Part shown: piece by piece, positions 17,771 through 26,641 of the stretch
How positions within the stretch are numbered: the first letter of the stretch is position 1
How the letters are laid out: every line of letters begins with the position of its first letter
Assembly (NCBI GenBank): GCA_964481655.1
Contig: CAYZVO010000001.1
Span: 75,968-139,967, forward strand
Direction of reading: 5' to 3'
Length of the DNA stretch: 64,000 bases
From: CALDOK01 sp964481655
GTDB taxonomy: Bacteria > Myxococcota_A > UBA796 > JAFGLY01
Translations under genes and position numbers: made by a program
The notes under the pieces: model-generated
The model's database searches: none
What the model was told of the DNA's origin: nothing
The model's input: the letters and a program-made list of their open reading frames with translations, nothing else

Positions 17771-19660
17771 TCTCCGATCCTCAGCTCCACGGGGTCCAGT
17801 GCACAGGCGGGGTCTCGGTCGTGGTCTCCCGGTGTGGGGTGCCAGACCGCGATGGTCGGGCTGTCGATGATGGGGGGGCCCCAGCCGGTGGCGAGCAGGC
17901 GCTCCACGGCGCCGTGGGCGTCGGGCAGGCGATCCCGGTGCAGGACCACCGCCGCGAAGCCCTGGGCCTGCAGGGCGTGGAGATCGGCGTCGAGGCAGCG
18001 GGCCAGCGACGGTCGGGCCAGCATGTCGCTCACCGCGGCCTGGAGGGCCACCGCGCCGCGATCGTCGTCGCCCTCGGCGGGATCGCCCAGCAGCTCCAGC
18101 ACCCGCTGCACGGCGTAGCTGGTCTCGCGCACCGGCTCGAGCTCCAGCGACTCGGCGACGGGGCGGCCGAGGCTCGGCTGCCAGACCAGGTAGTGGTCGT
18201 CCAGGGGCAGCTGCAGGACGGCGCCGGGGGGCAGCTCCGCCAGGGTCGCGCCGCCCGCGGCGCGCGGGCGGGGGGTGCTGGCGGGCGCGGGGGGGCTGCT
18301 CGGCCTGGGTGGCGCGGTGGGGGGGGGGGGGGCGGGGGTCGAAGGCGCTCGAGCGCACGCCGGCGGGGGCGCGGGCCACGGCCTGGTCCATGGCGATCAG
18401 GGCCAGCAGCCCCACCAGCAGCTGAGGGCGCAGGGCGGGCAGCCGGTCCAGCAGGTCCGCCACCCCCCAGCAGGCCGCGGCCGCCAGCGGGACGCTGACC
18501 AGGATCCCGATCCGGCACCAGCCCCAGACGAAGCGCAGGGGCGGGAGCAGGGCTTCCACGTACCAGGCCAGCAGCCGGGGGGGCGTGGCGCCGTCGGCCG
18601 GCGGGGTGTTGCTCCACACCAGGTAGGGCCCCAGGGACAGCAGCAGGATCAGCGCCGCGAGCGCCAGCCAGGGCAGGGCCGCCCGGGGCCGGCGCCAGGC
18701 GCCCCAGCCGCCCAGGAGCACCAGGACCCAGCCCGGGTAGGCGGGCACCTCGACCCCGGGCAGGCCCTGGCTGCCGGTGAAGGGCAACAGCAGCCACGGC
18801 GGGGTGTTGATGCCCATGTGCACCGTGAGCCGCTGGGTCTCCGCCAGGATGGGCGGCGGGTGGGTGATGAGGGCGGCCAGGGCGGGCAGGGTCGGCAGCA
18901 CCGCCAGCAGGGCCACCAGCACCAGCCGCAGCGCCTGCAGGCCCCAGCGCCGGGGGTCCTGGCCGGCGTAGCGGGCCGCCATGGCGAGGGCCACGGGGGG
19001 CTCGAGCAGCAGCAGCCAGCCCGCCAGGTACCAGCCCCCCAGCACGATGGCGGCCAGGGACAGGCCCGCGCCGAGCAGGTCCCAGCTGATGGCGCGGTCG
19101 GCCCGTTCGGCCGGCGGGTGGAGGACCCGGTGCAGGAACCACAGGTGCAGGCCCCAGGCCGCGCCGGGGAGCAGCTCGGTGCGCCCCAGCCAGGGCGAGG
19201 CCATCAGCATGGGCGCGGTGGCGCAGGCGGCCGCGCCGATGAGGGCAGCGGCGCCGGCCTGGGGGTGACCAGCCAGCAGCCGTCGGACGAGCAGCCAGCC
19301 CCCCAGCCCCGCCAGGGCGGTCCAGCCGACGTGCACGGCGGCGAAGCCCACGACGGCCCCCGTGGCACCGCCGATGAGCCCGTAGACCGGCGCGAAGAAC
19401 AGCAGGTTGATGGGGTCCATCAGGTGCCGGGTGTAGTCACCCGGGAAGCCGGCCTCGAGGTGGGCCACGAAGGGGCCCCAGGTGTCGAGGTGCAGCATGG
19501 TGGTCCACAGGGCCCACAGGTGGCGCGGCGCCTCGCTGTCGGGGGAGCCCAACGCCCAGGTGGCCGGGCCGTGCAGCACCGGGCGCAGCATGAGCAGGCA
19601 CGCCACGGCCAGCACCGCGGCCAGCAGCGCGAGCTCGCGGCGATCCGGACGCGGGCTCAC
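17767..19660 (-). CDS. polytopic membrane protein (GT-C-like), frameshifted at a poly-G tract
   Basis: The start is GTG at 19660. The N-terminal 445 residues contain about ten hydrophobic helices (for example LALLAAVLAVACLLML, FGAVVGFAAVHVGW-like and WLALAALILLLSLGPYLVW) and an early Asp/Glu pair, APRHLWALW preceded by SPDSE, reminiscent of GT-C glycosyltransferases. At the 14-G run (18319-18332) the frame is lost: the given frame continues into Pro/Arg-rich nonsense. Removing one G restores a sensible continuation (ATLAELPPGAVLQLPL ... VRETSYAVQRVLELLGDP) to the stop at 17767, giving a protein of about 630 residues. This is a sequencing error, a phase-variable tract or a fresh pseudogene. 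It follows the ABC permease by 16 nt, so a surface-glycan role is likely. Confidence 0.7.
18319..18332. repeat. 14-nt poly-G homopolymer at the frameshift
   Basis: Fourteen consecutive G on the plus strand (C on the coding strand) lie inside the membrane-protein gene, followed by C and five more G. A tract of 13 would keep the gene in frame. Such tracts are prone both to sequencing slippage and to real phase variation. Confidence 0.9.
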
Positions 19661-19676
19661 GCGGGGTCCCTCGGCC

Positions 19677-20537
19677 TCAGACCAGGTCGGCGAACTTGGG
19701 CCGGTGGTGCACGTAGATGGAGAAACCCACCACCAGCGCCAGCACGGCGGAGACGCAGAGCACCAGCATGCTGTTGGGGTGCGGCAGCCGGTGGTTGAGG
19801 ATCAGCTCCTGGTAGACCCCCACGATGTGGGACAGGGGGTTGAGCTGCAGCAGGAAGTTGAACCGGGGGGGGTAGACCGATGGCGGGTAGAAGATGGGCG
19901 TCATGAACATCCAGGTCAGCAGCAGGGCGTTGACCCAGTGCACCGCGTCGCGGAAGTAGACGCCCGCCGTGGCGAGGAAGAACCCAACGCCCAACACGAA
20001 GACCGCCTGGATGACCCAGAAGATGGGCACCAGCAGGAAGTGCAGCGACAGCCCCTCGCCGAAGAGGATCACCCCGATGCACAGGATCACGGTGCGGATG
20101 GCCTGGTTGACCACCGCAGAGGCGATCACGTGGGCCGGCAGCACAAGCGACGGGAAGTTCACCTTCTTGAGCAGGTGCCCGTAGTCGCGGATCACGGTGG
20201 TGGCGCGGTTCAGCCCGTCGCTGACCGTGAACCAGGTGACCATGCCGCAGAACAGGAACAGGGCGTAGTGGGTGGTGCCTCCGCCCGGACCGTAGTTCAC
20301 CCCGATGAGCACGTTGAACACGAAGGTGTAGGTGATCAGCTCGATGATGGGGTTGACCACGGTCCAGAAGAAGCCGATGGAGCTGCCCATGTAGCGGAAG
20401 CGCAGGTCGTTGATCACGAACGAGATCAGCAGCTCGCGGTGCTCCCACAGCTCGCTCATCGAGCGCCAGTCGAACCCCTGCCGCTCGTCGGGCGGACGGA
20501 TGTGGATCGTGGTCTTGGCGCCTGGTTGCTGGCTCAT
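19677..20537 (-). CDS. ABC-2 type polysaccharide export permease
   Basis: A 286-residue inner-membrane permease of the Wzm/TagG/KpsM type. The N-terminal cytosolic stretch ends in ELLISFVINDLRFRYMGSSIGFFW, followed by six hydrophobic helices. The family features KKVNFPSLVLPAHVI, FRDAVHWVNALLLTWMFMTPIFYP and a C-terminal LNPLSHIVGVYQELIL are present. Such permeases work with a separate ATPase (Wzt/TagH) to export O-antigen, capsule or teichoic-type polymers. No ATPase gene lies nearby, so the partner must be encoded elsewhere. It sits 45 nt after the FadL-type gene and 16 nt before the polytopic membrane protein. Confidence 0.9.
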   Translation of the reverse strand: MSQQPGAKTTIHIRPPDERQGFDWRSMSELWEHRELLISFVINDLRFRYMGSSIGFFWTVVNPIIELITYTFVFNVLIGVNYGPGGGTTHYALFLFCGMVTWFTVSDGLNRATTVIRDYGHLLKKVNFPSLVLPAHVIASAVVNQAIRTVILCIGVILFGEGLSLHFLLVPIFWVIQAVFVLGVGFFLATAGVYFRDAVHWVNALLLTWMFMTPIFYPPSVYPPRFNFLLQLNPLSHIVGVYQELILNHRLPHPNSMLVLCVSAVLALVVGFSIYVHHRPKFADLV

Positions 20538-20582
20538 GGCGCGCCCTTCATAGCGCGATCAGGGCGTGGGGGGCAGCGATCG

Positions 20583-21965
20583 CTAGCCGGGTTCCTTCCC
20601 GAACCGCCAGGTCATCGCCATCGACAGGAAGGTCAGGCGGCTGGCGAAGTGGCCGTTGCCGGTGACCTTGCCCTGGGTGACCTCGGAGGCGGCGGGGTCG
20701 GAGAGGTTGAGGTCCAGCACCAGCTGCTGCAGCTCCGAGTCGGTGATGTCCCGCGGCAGGATGAAGGTCTGGCCGAAGGCGGCGTCGATGTCGAACTTGC
20801 CCAGGTGGACACCGGTGCCCAGCCCCACGCCGATCTTGTTTCCGTCCACGAGGGTCACGCCCTGGAAGGCCTTGGGGACCGCCGAGGTCTCGTAGTAGCC
20901 GCCGGCCCGGATGGTGACCTTGTCGTTCACGTTGTAGTCGCCGCCCAGGCGCACGGACCAGACGTCCAGGTAGTTGGCCGGGATGACGATGTCGTTGGTG
21001 ACCACGGCGTCTTCGGGGATGAAGCCCTCGGGGTCCATCTCGACCACCAGGTCCACGTCGGTGATGACGATCTCGTCCCAGACGTGCCAGCCTTCCCAGG
21101 CGCCGGCGAGCTCGACGTCCCACTTCTCGGTGGGGTGGATGCCCACGCCGGCCCGGACGATGGCGGGCATGGTGATGGTGGAGCTGACGTCGTCGTCCAC
21201 GAAGTGGGTGCCGTCCAGGAAGCTCTCGAAGGCGTGGCCCTCGAAGTCCGCCGAAATGGAACCTACCGGGTGGTAGGTCGTGGCGGGCTGGAAGCTGGCG
21301 CCGATGCTCATCCAGTCGGTGGGATCGGCGATGACGCCGAAGCTGTAGTTGGGGGCGAACCAGTCGGCGATCTCGAAGCGGATGTCGATGTCGTTGGCCG
21401 GGTCGTCGCCGTCCAGGGTGGTGATGGCCAGCTCCATGTCGGCCCGGAGGATGCGCGCCTGGAAGGTGCCGCCCACGGCCAGCCAGTCGGTGACCTGGAC
21501 GCCCACGCCCGCCACGCCGGCGAACTCCCACAGCAGCTGGTCGATGAGGCTGTAGCGCTGGGCCCCGTCGGCCACGTAGTCCACGTCGGGGGCCTGAGGT
21601 GAGATGAAGCCGATGGCGAAGGTGGTGCGGGGCACGCCGAAGCTGTGGGACAGACCCAGGCCCGGCACCACCATGAAGGGGCCCTCGTTGTAGATGGGGG
21701 CGAAGTCCAGGTCGTTGTCGGGCTCGTCCATGCGGTCGAACTCGACGTACTGATCGACGCCAGAGACGCTGACGAAGGCCTGGGCCTGGCGCAGCCGCGC
21801 CAGCCCCGCGGGGTTGTGGTACAGCGCGGTGAGGTCGTCGACGCTGGCCACCACCGCGGAGCCGCGGCCGATGGCCCGGGTGCCGGAGTCGGTGAAGTAG
21901 AAGCCGGCGGCATCAGCGGAGGCGGGCAGCAGGGCGGCGGTGAGCAGCGGCAGGATTCGACGCAT
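20583..21965 (-). CDS. FadL/TodX-family outer-membrane transport protein
   Basis: A 460-residue outer-membrane beta-barrel with a signal peptide cleaved after ASADA. The mature start AGFYFTDSGTRAIGRGSAVVAS and the block DDLTALYHNPAGLARL are diagnostic of the OMPP1/FadL family, which takes up long-chain fatty acids and other hydrophobic molecules. Alternating beta-strand segments continue to the end, MAMTWRFGKEPG, with an aromatic near the C-terminus. It is divergent from the transglutaminase-like gene and followed at 45 nt by the ABC permease. The substrate cannot be assigned. Uptake of hydrophobics fits the presence of lipid-modifying genes at the window's left. Confidence 0.88.
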   Translation of the reverse strand: MRRILPLLTAALLPASADAAGFYFTDSGTRAIGRGSAVVASVDDLTALYHNPAGLARLRQAQAFVSVSGVDQYVEFDRMDEPDNDLDFAPIYNEGPFMVVPGLGLSHSFGVPRTTFAIGFISPQAPDVDYVADGAQRYSLIDQLLWEFAGVAGVGVQVTDWLAVGGTFQARILRADMELAITTLDGDDPANDIDIRFEIADWFAPNYSFGVIADPTDWMSIGASFQPATTYHPVGSISADFEGHAFESFLDGTHFVDDDVSSTITMPAIVRAGVGIHPTEKWDVELAGAWEGWHVWDEIVITDVDLVVEMDPEGFIPEDAVVTNDIVIPANYLDVWSVRLGGDYNVNDKVTIRAGGYYETSAVPKAFQGVTLVDGNKIGVGLGTGVHLGKFDIDAAFGQTFILPRDITDSELQQLVLDLNLSDPAASEVTQGKVTGNGHFASRLTFLSMAMTWRFGKEPG

Positions 21966-22066
21966 GGGGGCTCCCGGATGGGCGAGCGACGCGGGCCTTG
22001 TAACACCCGGGCCGGGAGCCGGATGGTGGGGGGGTATACTGGCGGGGCTATGTCCCGGAGGGAACC

Positions 22067-24829
22067 ATGATCCGCAGCCTCGCCCTGTTCGCGCTGCTCC
22101 TGCCCACCTCGAGCCTGGCCTCGGACGACTACGCGAAGAAGGGGGGCACGGGGACGCGCACCTTCGAGCAGCAGGGGACGCTGAGCTCGGAGCTCTGGCT
22201 GCTCGGGGGTGAGTCCGCCGTGCTCACCGTCGACATCCAGTCCGGTGAGATCGTCCTGCGTGGTGGTGGGCTGGTCCTCAGCGAGGCCGCCGCGGGTGCC
22301 GTCGCGCTGGTCCCGTCCTGGATGCAGGCCCAGCTCGCGCTGACCCTCTCCAAGCTCGATGAGAGCCGGCAGGACGAGATCGCTGCGCTGCTGAACGAAT
22401 ACGCCAACGACGTCGCCCTGGACGAGCTGGCCTACAGCATCGCGGCCACCAGCCCCGAAGAGCTGAGCCTGAGCGCCCAGTACGGTCTGCTGGACGTGCT
22501 GGTGGCCAATGCGACCGCCATCTACGACATCGACCCCTGGGTGGACTTCGCGGATCTGGTGGAGCTGGACGACGGCAGCACCACCGTGGAGTACCACCAC
22601 GACGACGGCTCCGGGCTGCAGTCCTACACGGTGGACCCCGAGATCTACTACCGGCACGTGGTCAACCCCAAGCTCGACATGGAGCTGCCGCTGTTCATGG
22701 ACCCGGAGTCCTTCAGCCTGGCGGATCCGCCCCGCGGGGTGCACTGGCGGGAGTGGATCTTCTTCTCGGCGATGGACGACGGCACCTGGGACTACCGCAC
22801 CCACTGGCTCGAGGAGACACCCTACGCCGTCGTCGATGACGACCTCGCCGACCTCGAGGCCGTCGGCTGGCTCTACGGCTTCGAGGTGGACCCCATCGTG
22901 GTGGTCCAGGACGGTGCGGGCGCGCCGCTGCTGGTGGAGGTGGACTGGGGCAAGGGCTCGGTGCTGGCCACCACCATCGACCTCGAGCTGGCCCACCTGG
23001 ACAGCCACGACGTCGCCGCGAACGTGCTCGAGTACGTGCAGCGGCGGGACGTGCTCGAGGCCGACGAGATCACCCTGATCCTCACCGACGGCGGTGACGC
23101 GGGGGCGGAGTACATCACCCACCTCGAGGCCGAGGTGCTGCCCTACGAGACCTGGGATCTGTCAGGGGGCGCACCCGAGCTGGACGGCTACGCCAAGGTC
23201 ATCGTGCCCCAGGGGCTGAGCCTCGAGGCCTACCAGACCGTCTACGAAGAGACGAGCGCCGAGGCCCTCGAGAGCTTCGTCTCCGGCGGCGGCACCCTGC
23301 TGCTGCAGGCCGACCCGGAGCTGGGGGACAGCTACGCCTACCCCTGCGGGATCAGCGTGGTGCTGGACGAGGTGAGCGACCCGAGCTTCCTGGGCCACCC
23401 GGTGCTGGCCGAGAGCATCGCCGGCGTCGAGAGCCTCTGGGACGGGGTCCGGTACGACGGCCTGAGCGGGGATCGGGCGCTGGCGGACACCCTCTCCGCC
23501 GTTGACGCCATCGGCTGGTTCGTCACCCAGAACATGTTCGACAACGTCAGCGAGTACTCCAACACCCACAGCGACTACGACGGGGAGCGCTCGGTCTGGC
23601 CCCAGCGCATCATGCACAACCACTTCGGCAACTGCGGCGAGTGCCAGGACATGATCACCGCGGCGGCCCGGGCCTGCCTGATCCCGACGATGAACGTCTG
23701 GAGCATCGAGGACCACGTCTGGAACGAGTTCTTCTTCGAGGACGGCTGGCACGCCTGGCAGGTGGACTGGTCCGACGGCCCCACCCGCATCGACAACGGC
23801 GGGGTGGGCGCCGACTCGAGCTACGGCGGCGGCAAGGAGGTCTCCGCCATCATGGGCTTCCACCAGAACGGCTTCATCGCCGACGAGCACGTGGCCCTGT
23901 ACACCGACACGATCACCGCGAACGTCACGGTCCGCGATGTCGACGGGGACCCCGTGCCCGGCGCCATGGTGCTGGTGGCGGTCGAGAACTACTACTACGA
24001 CCAGTACCTGGACCAGGGGGCGTGGGTGCACACCGACCTGAACGGCGAGGTGGAGCTCACCCTGGGGGACAACCGCAACTTCTGGTTCATCGCCGCGGCG
24101 GATCTGGAGGATGGCGAGACCTGGGCGCCGGCCAGCATCACCGACATCCAGTCCGGCTCCTACCCCAACTGGTTCCTGGCCACCGAGGCGGGCGATCCCT
24201 CCATCGCGGCGGCCGAGGCGGTGGCCGGCTCCAGCCACGAGATCCCCGTCGTCCTGGGGGGGCGCCTGGAGCGCCGGCCGGCGGAGGTCGATCACACCGG
24301 CTCCATCGAGGTCGCATTGGACCTGGAGCTCACCCTCGACGACGTGCTGCTCGACGCGCCGGCCAGCCGCAGCTTCCTGGGGTGGTACGCCGAGTTGGGC
24401 TACGCCTACGGCGGCGGGCTCATCGAGCCCCTGGACGAGCCAGGCGCCGTGGACCTGTACCTGATGGACGCCGCCAACCTGGCCCTGTTCGAGGCGGGCG
24501 AGGCCTTCGAGATCATCACCCAGGAGCGCCGCGTGGGCCCTGGGCTGATCAGCCAGTCCACCGAGACCAACGACGAGCAGCTCTACCTGGTCGTCTCCAA
24601 CCGCGGCGCCCCCGACCACGTCTTCCACGGCAGCCTGACCCTGGACTACCAGGGCGAGACCTGGGACTGGGACGGTGAGTCCCCCGGCTGCAGCGGCTGC
24701 GCCACGAGCCCCACCCGGCGCCCAGGCGTGGCGCTGTTGGGGGTGTTGGCGGTGCTGGGGGTCGCGCTGAGGCGGTTCGATCACCGAACGCAGGGGAGCA
24801 GTTCACCTGCTCCCGTAGGCCGCCCTTAG
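22067..24829 (+). CDS. large surface protein with transglutaminase-like domain and MYXO-CTERM-like tail
   Basis: A 920-residue exported protein. The signal peptide is MIRSLALFALLLPTSSLAS. After about 450 residues of mixed beta structure comes a transglutaminase-like core: Cys526 in GECQDMITAAARAC, His550 in EDHVWNEFFFEDGWHAW and Asp567 in VDWSDG, the Cys-His-Asp triad order of that superfamily. A beta-sandwich follows (TITANVTVRDVDGDPVPGAM). The C-terminus has CSGC, a hydrophobic helix (VALLGVLAVLGVAL) and RR, resembling MYXO-CTERM sorting tails, so surface anchoring is inferred. Start: ATG with GGAGGGAACC upstream. The stop overlaps the convergent lipoprotein gene by 4 nt. It could be a protease or crosslinking enzyme. 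Confidence 0.78.
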   Translation: MIRSLALFALLLPTSSLASDDYAKKGGTGTRTFEQQGTLSSELWLLGGESAVLTVDIQSGEIVLRGGGLVLSEAAAGAVALVPSWMQAQLALTLSKLDESRQDEIAALLNEYANDVALDELAYSIAATSPEELSLSAQYGLLDVLVANATAIYDIDPWVDFADLVELDDGSTTVEYHHDDGSGLQSYTVDPEIYYRHVVNPKLDMELPLFMDPESFSLADPPRGVHWREWIFFSAMDDGTWDYRTHWLEETPYAVVDDDLADLEAVGWLYGFEVDPIVVVQDGAGAPLLVEVDWGKGSVLATTIDLELAHLDSHDVAANVLEYVQRRDVLEADEITLILTDGGDAGAEYITHLEAEVLPYETWDLSGGAPELDGYAKVIVPQGLSLEAYQTVYEETSAEALESFVSGGGTLLLQADPELGDSYAYPCGISVVLDEVSDPSFLGHPVLAESIAGVESLWDGVRYDGLSGDRALADTLSAVDAIGWFVTQNMFDNVSEYSNTHSDYDGERSVWPQRIMHNHFGNCGECQDMITAAARACLIPTMNVWSIEDHVWNEFFFEDGWHAWQVDWSDGPTRIDNGGVGADSSYGGGKEVSAIMGFHQNGFIADEHVALYTDTITANVTVRDVDGDPVPGAMVLVAVENYYYDQYLDQGAWVHTDLNGEVELTLGDNRNFWFIAAADLEDGETWAPASITDIQSGSYPNWFLATEAGDPSIAAAEAVAGSSHEIPVVLGGRLERRPAEVDHTGSIEVALDLELTLDDVLLDAPASRSFLGWYAELGYAYGGGLIEPLDEPGAVDLYLMDAANLALFEAGEAFEIITQERRVGPGLISQSTETNDEQLYLVVSNRGAPDHVFHGSLTLDYQGETWDWDGESPGCSGCATSPTRRPGVALLGVLAVLGVALRRFDHRTQGSSSPAPVGRP

Positions 24830-25623
24830 TAGCCCGACGCCTGCCCCGCCCCGACCACGCCTTCGTAGTCTTCGCCGGTGCTCAGGGTGGTGCGGACGGC
24901 GTCGATGGGCCAGGACTCGTTGCAGACGAACATGCGGTTGAGCAGGCACAGGTCGTCGTCGCAGTCGGAGCTCTCGGCTTCGTTGTACTGGGGCACGGTG
25001 GCGCCGGGGGGGGACTTGGGGTCGTCGTCGTTGGTGACCAGGTAGGTCCCCGAGGGGATCTTGCCCGAGGCGCCGCCGCCGCCCAGGTAGCCCTGCAGGG
25101 CCCTGGGGTTCCAGCCGTCGCTCTCGCTCCAGTCCTGGACCGTGGAGACGTCGGCGTCTTCGGTGCCGTTGAGCACGTCGCCGTCCTGCTGCAGGGTGAA
25201 GGTGACCTCGCGGGTCTGGTCCGAGGTGGCGCTGTACTGGTAGCCGGAGGCGTGGGTGTCGTTGTCCGATGAGGTGGACATGCCGGTCCAGGTGAAGGTC
25301 CAGGCGCCGTCGGATTCGTGCACGCCCGGGTAGGCGTCGGTGCCGATGATCAGGGTGGCGGCGTCGGGGCCCGTGCTGGTGATCAGGCCGTAGAAGATCT
25401 GATCGCTGTAGGACTCGTCGGTGGTCTCGGTCCAGTCCGGGTCCTCTTCGTCGTCCTCGCCGTCGACCCAGCCGAAGGTGAAGTTGTGGGAGATGGTCTC
25501 GGTGCAGGTCTCCTCGGCCTGGTCGGTGGCCTGCATGGAGAACTGCCAGACGCCGTCGATGAGATCGGGGGCACAGCCGCTGCCGATCAGGGCCGGGATG
25601 AGCACGATGAGCGCGCGGGACAT
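24826..25623 (-). CDS. putative lipoprotein, acidic, unknown function
   Basis: A 265-residue predicted lipoprotein with lipobox IGSGC (Cys17). The mature protein is acidic and rich in Thr/Ser, starting PDLIDGVWQFSM, which resembles the strand start of lipocalin-like or lipoprotein beta-sandwich domains. Cys pairs occur near the C-terminus (SDCDDDLCLLNRMFVC). I recognise no family. The gene is convergent with the transglutaminase-like gene, sharing TTAG as both stop codons. It is divergent from the methylmalonyl-CoA epimerase gene, from which it is separated by about 98 nt. Confidence 0.7.
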   Translation of the reverse strand: MSRALIVLIPALIGSGCAPDLIDGVWQFSMQATDQAEETCTETISHNFTFGWVDGEDDEEDPDWTETTDESYSDQIFYGLITSTGPDAATLIIGTDAYPGVHESDGAWTFTWTGMSTSSDNDTHASGYQYSATSDQTREVTFTLQQDGDVLNGTEDADVSTVQDWSESDGWNPRALQGYLGGGGASGKIPSGTYLVTNDDDPKSPPGATVPQYNEAESSDCDDDLCLLNRMFVCNESWPIDAVRTTLSTGEDYEGVVGAGQASGY

Positions 25624-25721
25624 GGGGACCTCGCCAATGGAGGGCGCCGTCGTCGGTCGCCCTTCGGGTCGCTCAGGTTAACATCGGTGCGATCCCGTGC
25701 GCGCCCGGAGGAACCTCCATC

Positions 25722-26126
25722 ATGCTCACCCGCCTCGACCACATCGCCATCGCCGTGCCCGATCTCGAGCTGGCCATCCAGCGTTTCGCCGCCGATCTCG
25801 GCCTCGAGCTGTCGGGGCGCGAGGACGTCGAAGCCGCCAAGACCAGCACCGCCTTCTTCCCCATCGAAGGCACCAAGATCGAGCTGGTGCACCCCCTGCG
25901 GGGTGCCGGGCCCATCGCCAAGTTCCTCGAGAAGAAGGGCGGCGGCCTGCACCACATCTGCTTCGAGACCGACGACATCCTCGGCGACGTCGCCCGCCTG
26001 AAGGAGAAGGGCTACCGCTTCCTCTCCGACGGCCCCAGCCCTGGCGCCCACGGCAAGCAGGTGATCTTCATCCACCCCAAGTCCGCCGGCGGCGTGCTCA
26101 TCGAGCTGGCCCAGCCCCAGGACTGA
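25722..26126 (+). CDS. mce: methylmalonyl-CoA epimerase
   Basis: A 134-residue cytosolic glyoxalase-fold enzyme interconverting (R)- and (S)-methylmalonyl-CoA between propionyl-CoA carboxylase and the B12-dependent mutase. Two beta-alpha-beta-beta-beta modules are visible. The first starts LTRLDHIAIAVPDLELAIQR with metal ligand His7; the second has LHHICFETDDI and the ending VLIELAQ with the catalytic/metal Glu. Length matches the family. Mutase and carboxylase genes are not in the window. The gene is followed after 2 nt by a small secreted protein gene, probably in the same transcript but with no obvious functional link. Confidence 0.92.
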   Translation: MLTRLDHIAIAVPDLELAIQRFAADLGLELSGREDVEAAKTSTAFFPIEGTKIELVHPLRGAGPIAKFLEKKGGGLHHICFETDDILGDVARLKEKGYRFLSDGPSPGAHGKQVIFIHPKSAGGVLIELAQPQD

Positions 26127-26128
26127 CG

Positions 26129-26629
26129 ATGTCCGCCCCCCTGCTCCTGCTGGCCCTCGCCACCAGCGCCTTCGCCGACACCGGCGAGGAGCTCTGCAAG
26201 GACTGGTCGGTCAACCCCGACGCGGTCACCACCAGCTCCGGCAACAGCCACCTGTTCCGCATCGACACCCTGCGGGAGTGCCGCAGCGATCTGGTGTGCG
26301 TCTGGTCCCTCACCACCGACGTGGGCGAGCTGCAGACCGACGAGGGGCTGAACATCTGGTGGGACGCCCCCACCGAGCGGCCCTACATGTGCGAGCCCCA
26401 GGACACCTCGCTGGTGGCCACCTGCGTGCTGTGGGACAGCTTCACCCGCACCGCCACGGTCGACATCCAGGTGCGCTGCACCGACGCTGAGCGCGAAGAG
26501 CTGGCCGAAGAGCTGGCCTCCCTCTACACGGTCCAGGGCGGGGGCTGCACCTCCCCGGGCCGCGCCGAGGCGCTGCTGCTGCTCTTCCCCATCGGTCTGT
26601 TCGGCCTCCGCCGTCGCCTGCGTCCCTAG
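26129..26629 (+). CDS. small exported Cys-rich protein with MYXO-CTERM-like tail
   Basis: A 166-residue protein with signal peptide MSAPLLLLALATSAFA. The mature region has several cysteines (LCKDW, LRECRSDLVCVW, MCEPQ, TCVLW, VRCTD) and reads as a compact Ig-like beta domain. The C-terminus has GGGCTSP, a hydrophobic stretch (ALLLLFPIGLFGL) and RRRLRP, resembling the Cys plus transmembrane plus Arg arrangement of MYXO-CTERM sorting signals. The ATG at 26129 lies 2 nt after the epimerase stop. Surface display is inferred; function is unknown. Confidence 0.7.
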   Translation: MSAPLLLLALATSAFADTGEELCKDWSVNPDAVTTSSGNSHLFRIDTLRECRSDLVCVWSLTTDVGELQTDEGLNIWWDAPTERPYMCEPQDTSLVATCVLWDSFTRTATVDIQVRCTDAEREELAEELASLYTVQGGGCTSPGRAEALLLLFPIGLFGLRRRLRP

Positions 26630-26641
26630 GCGGGGCCCACC

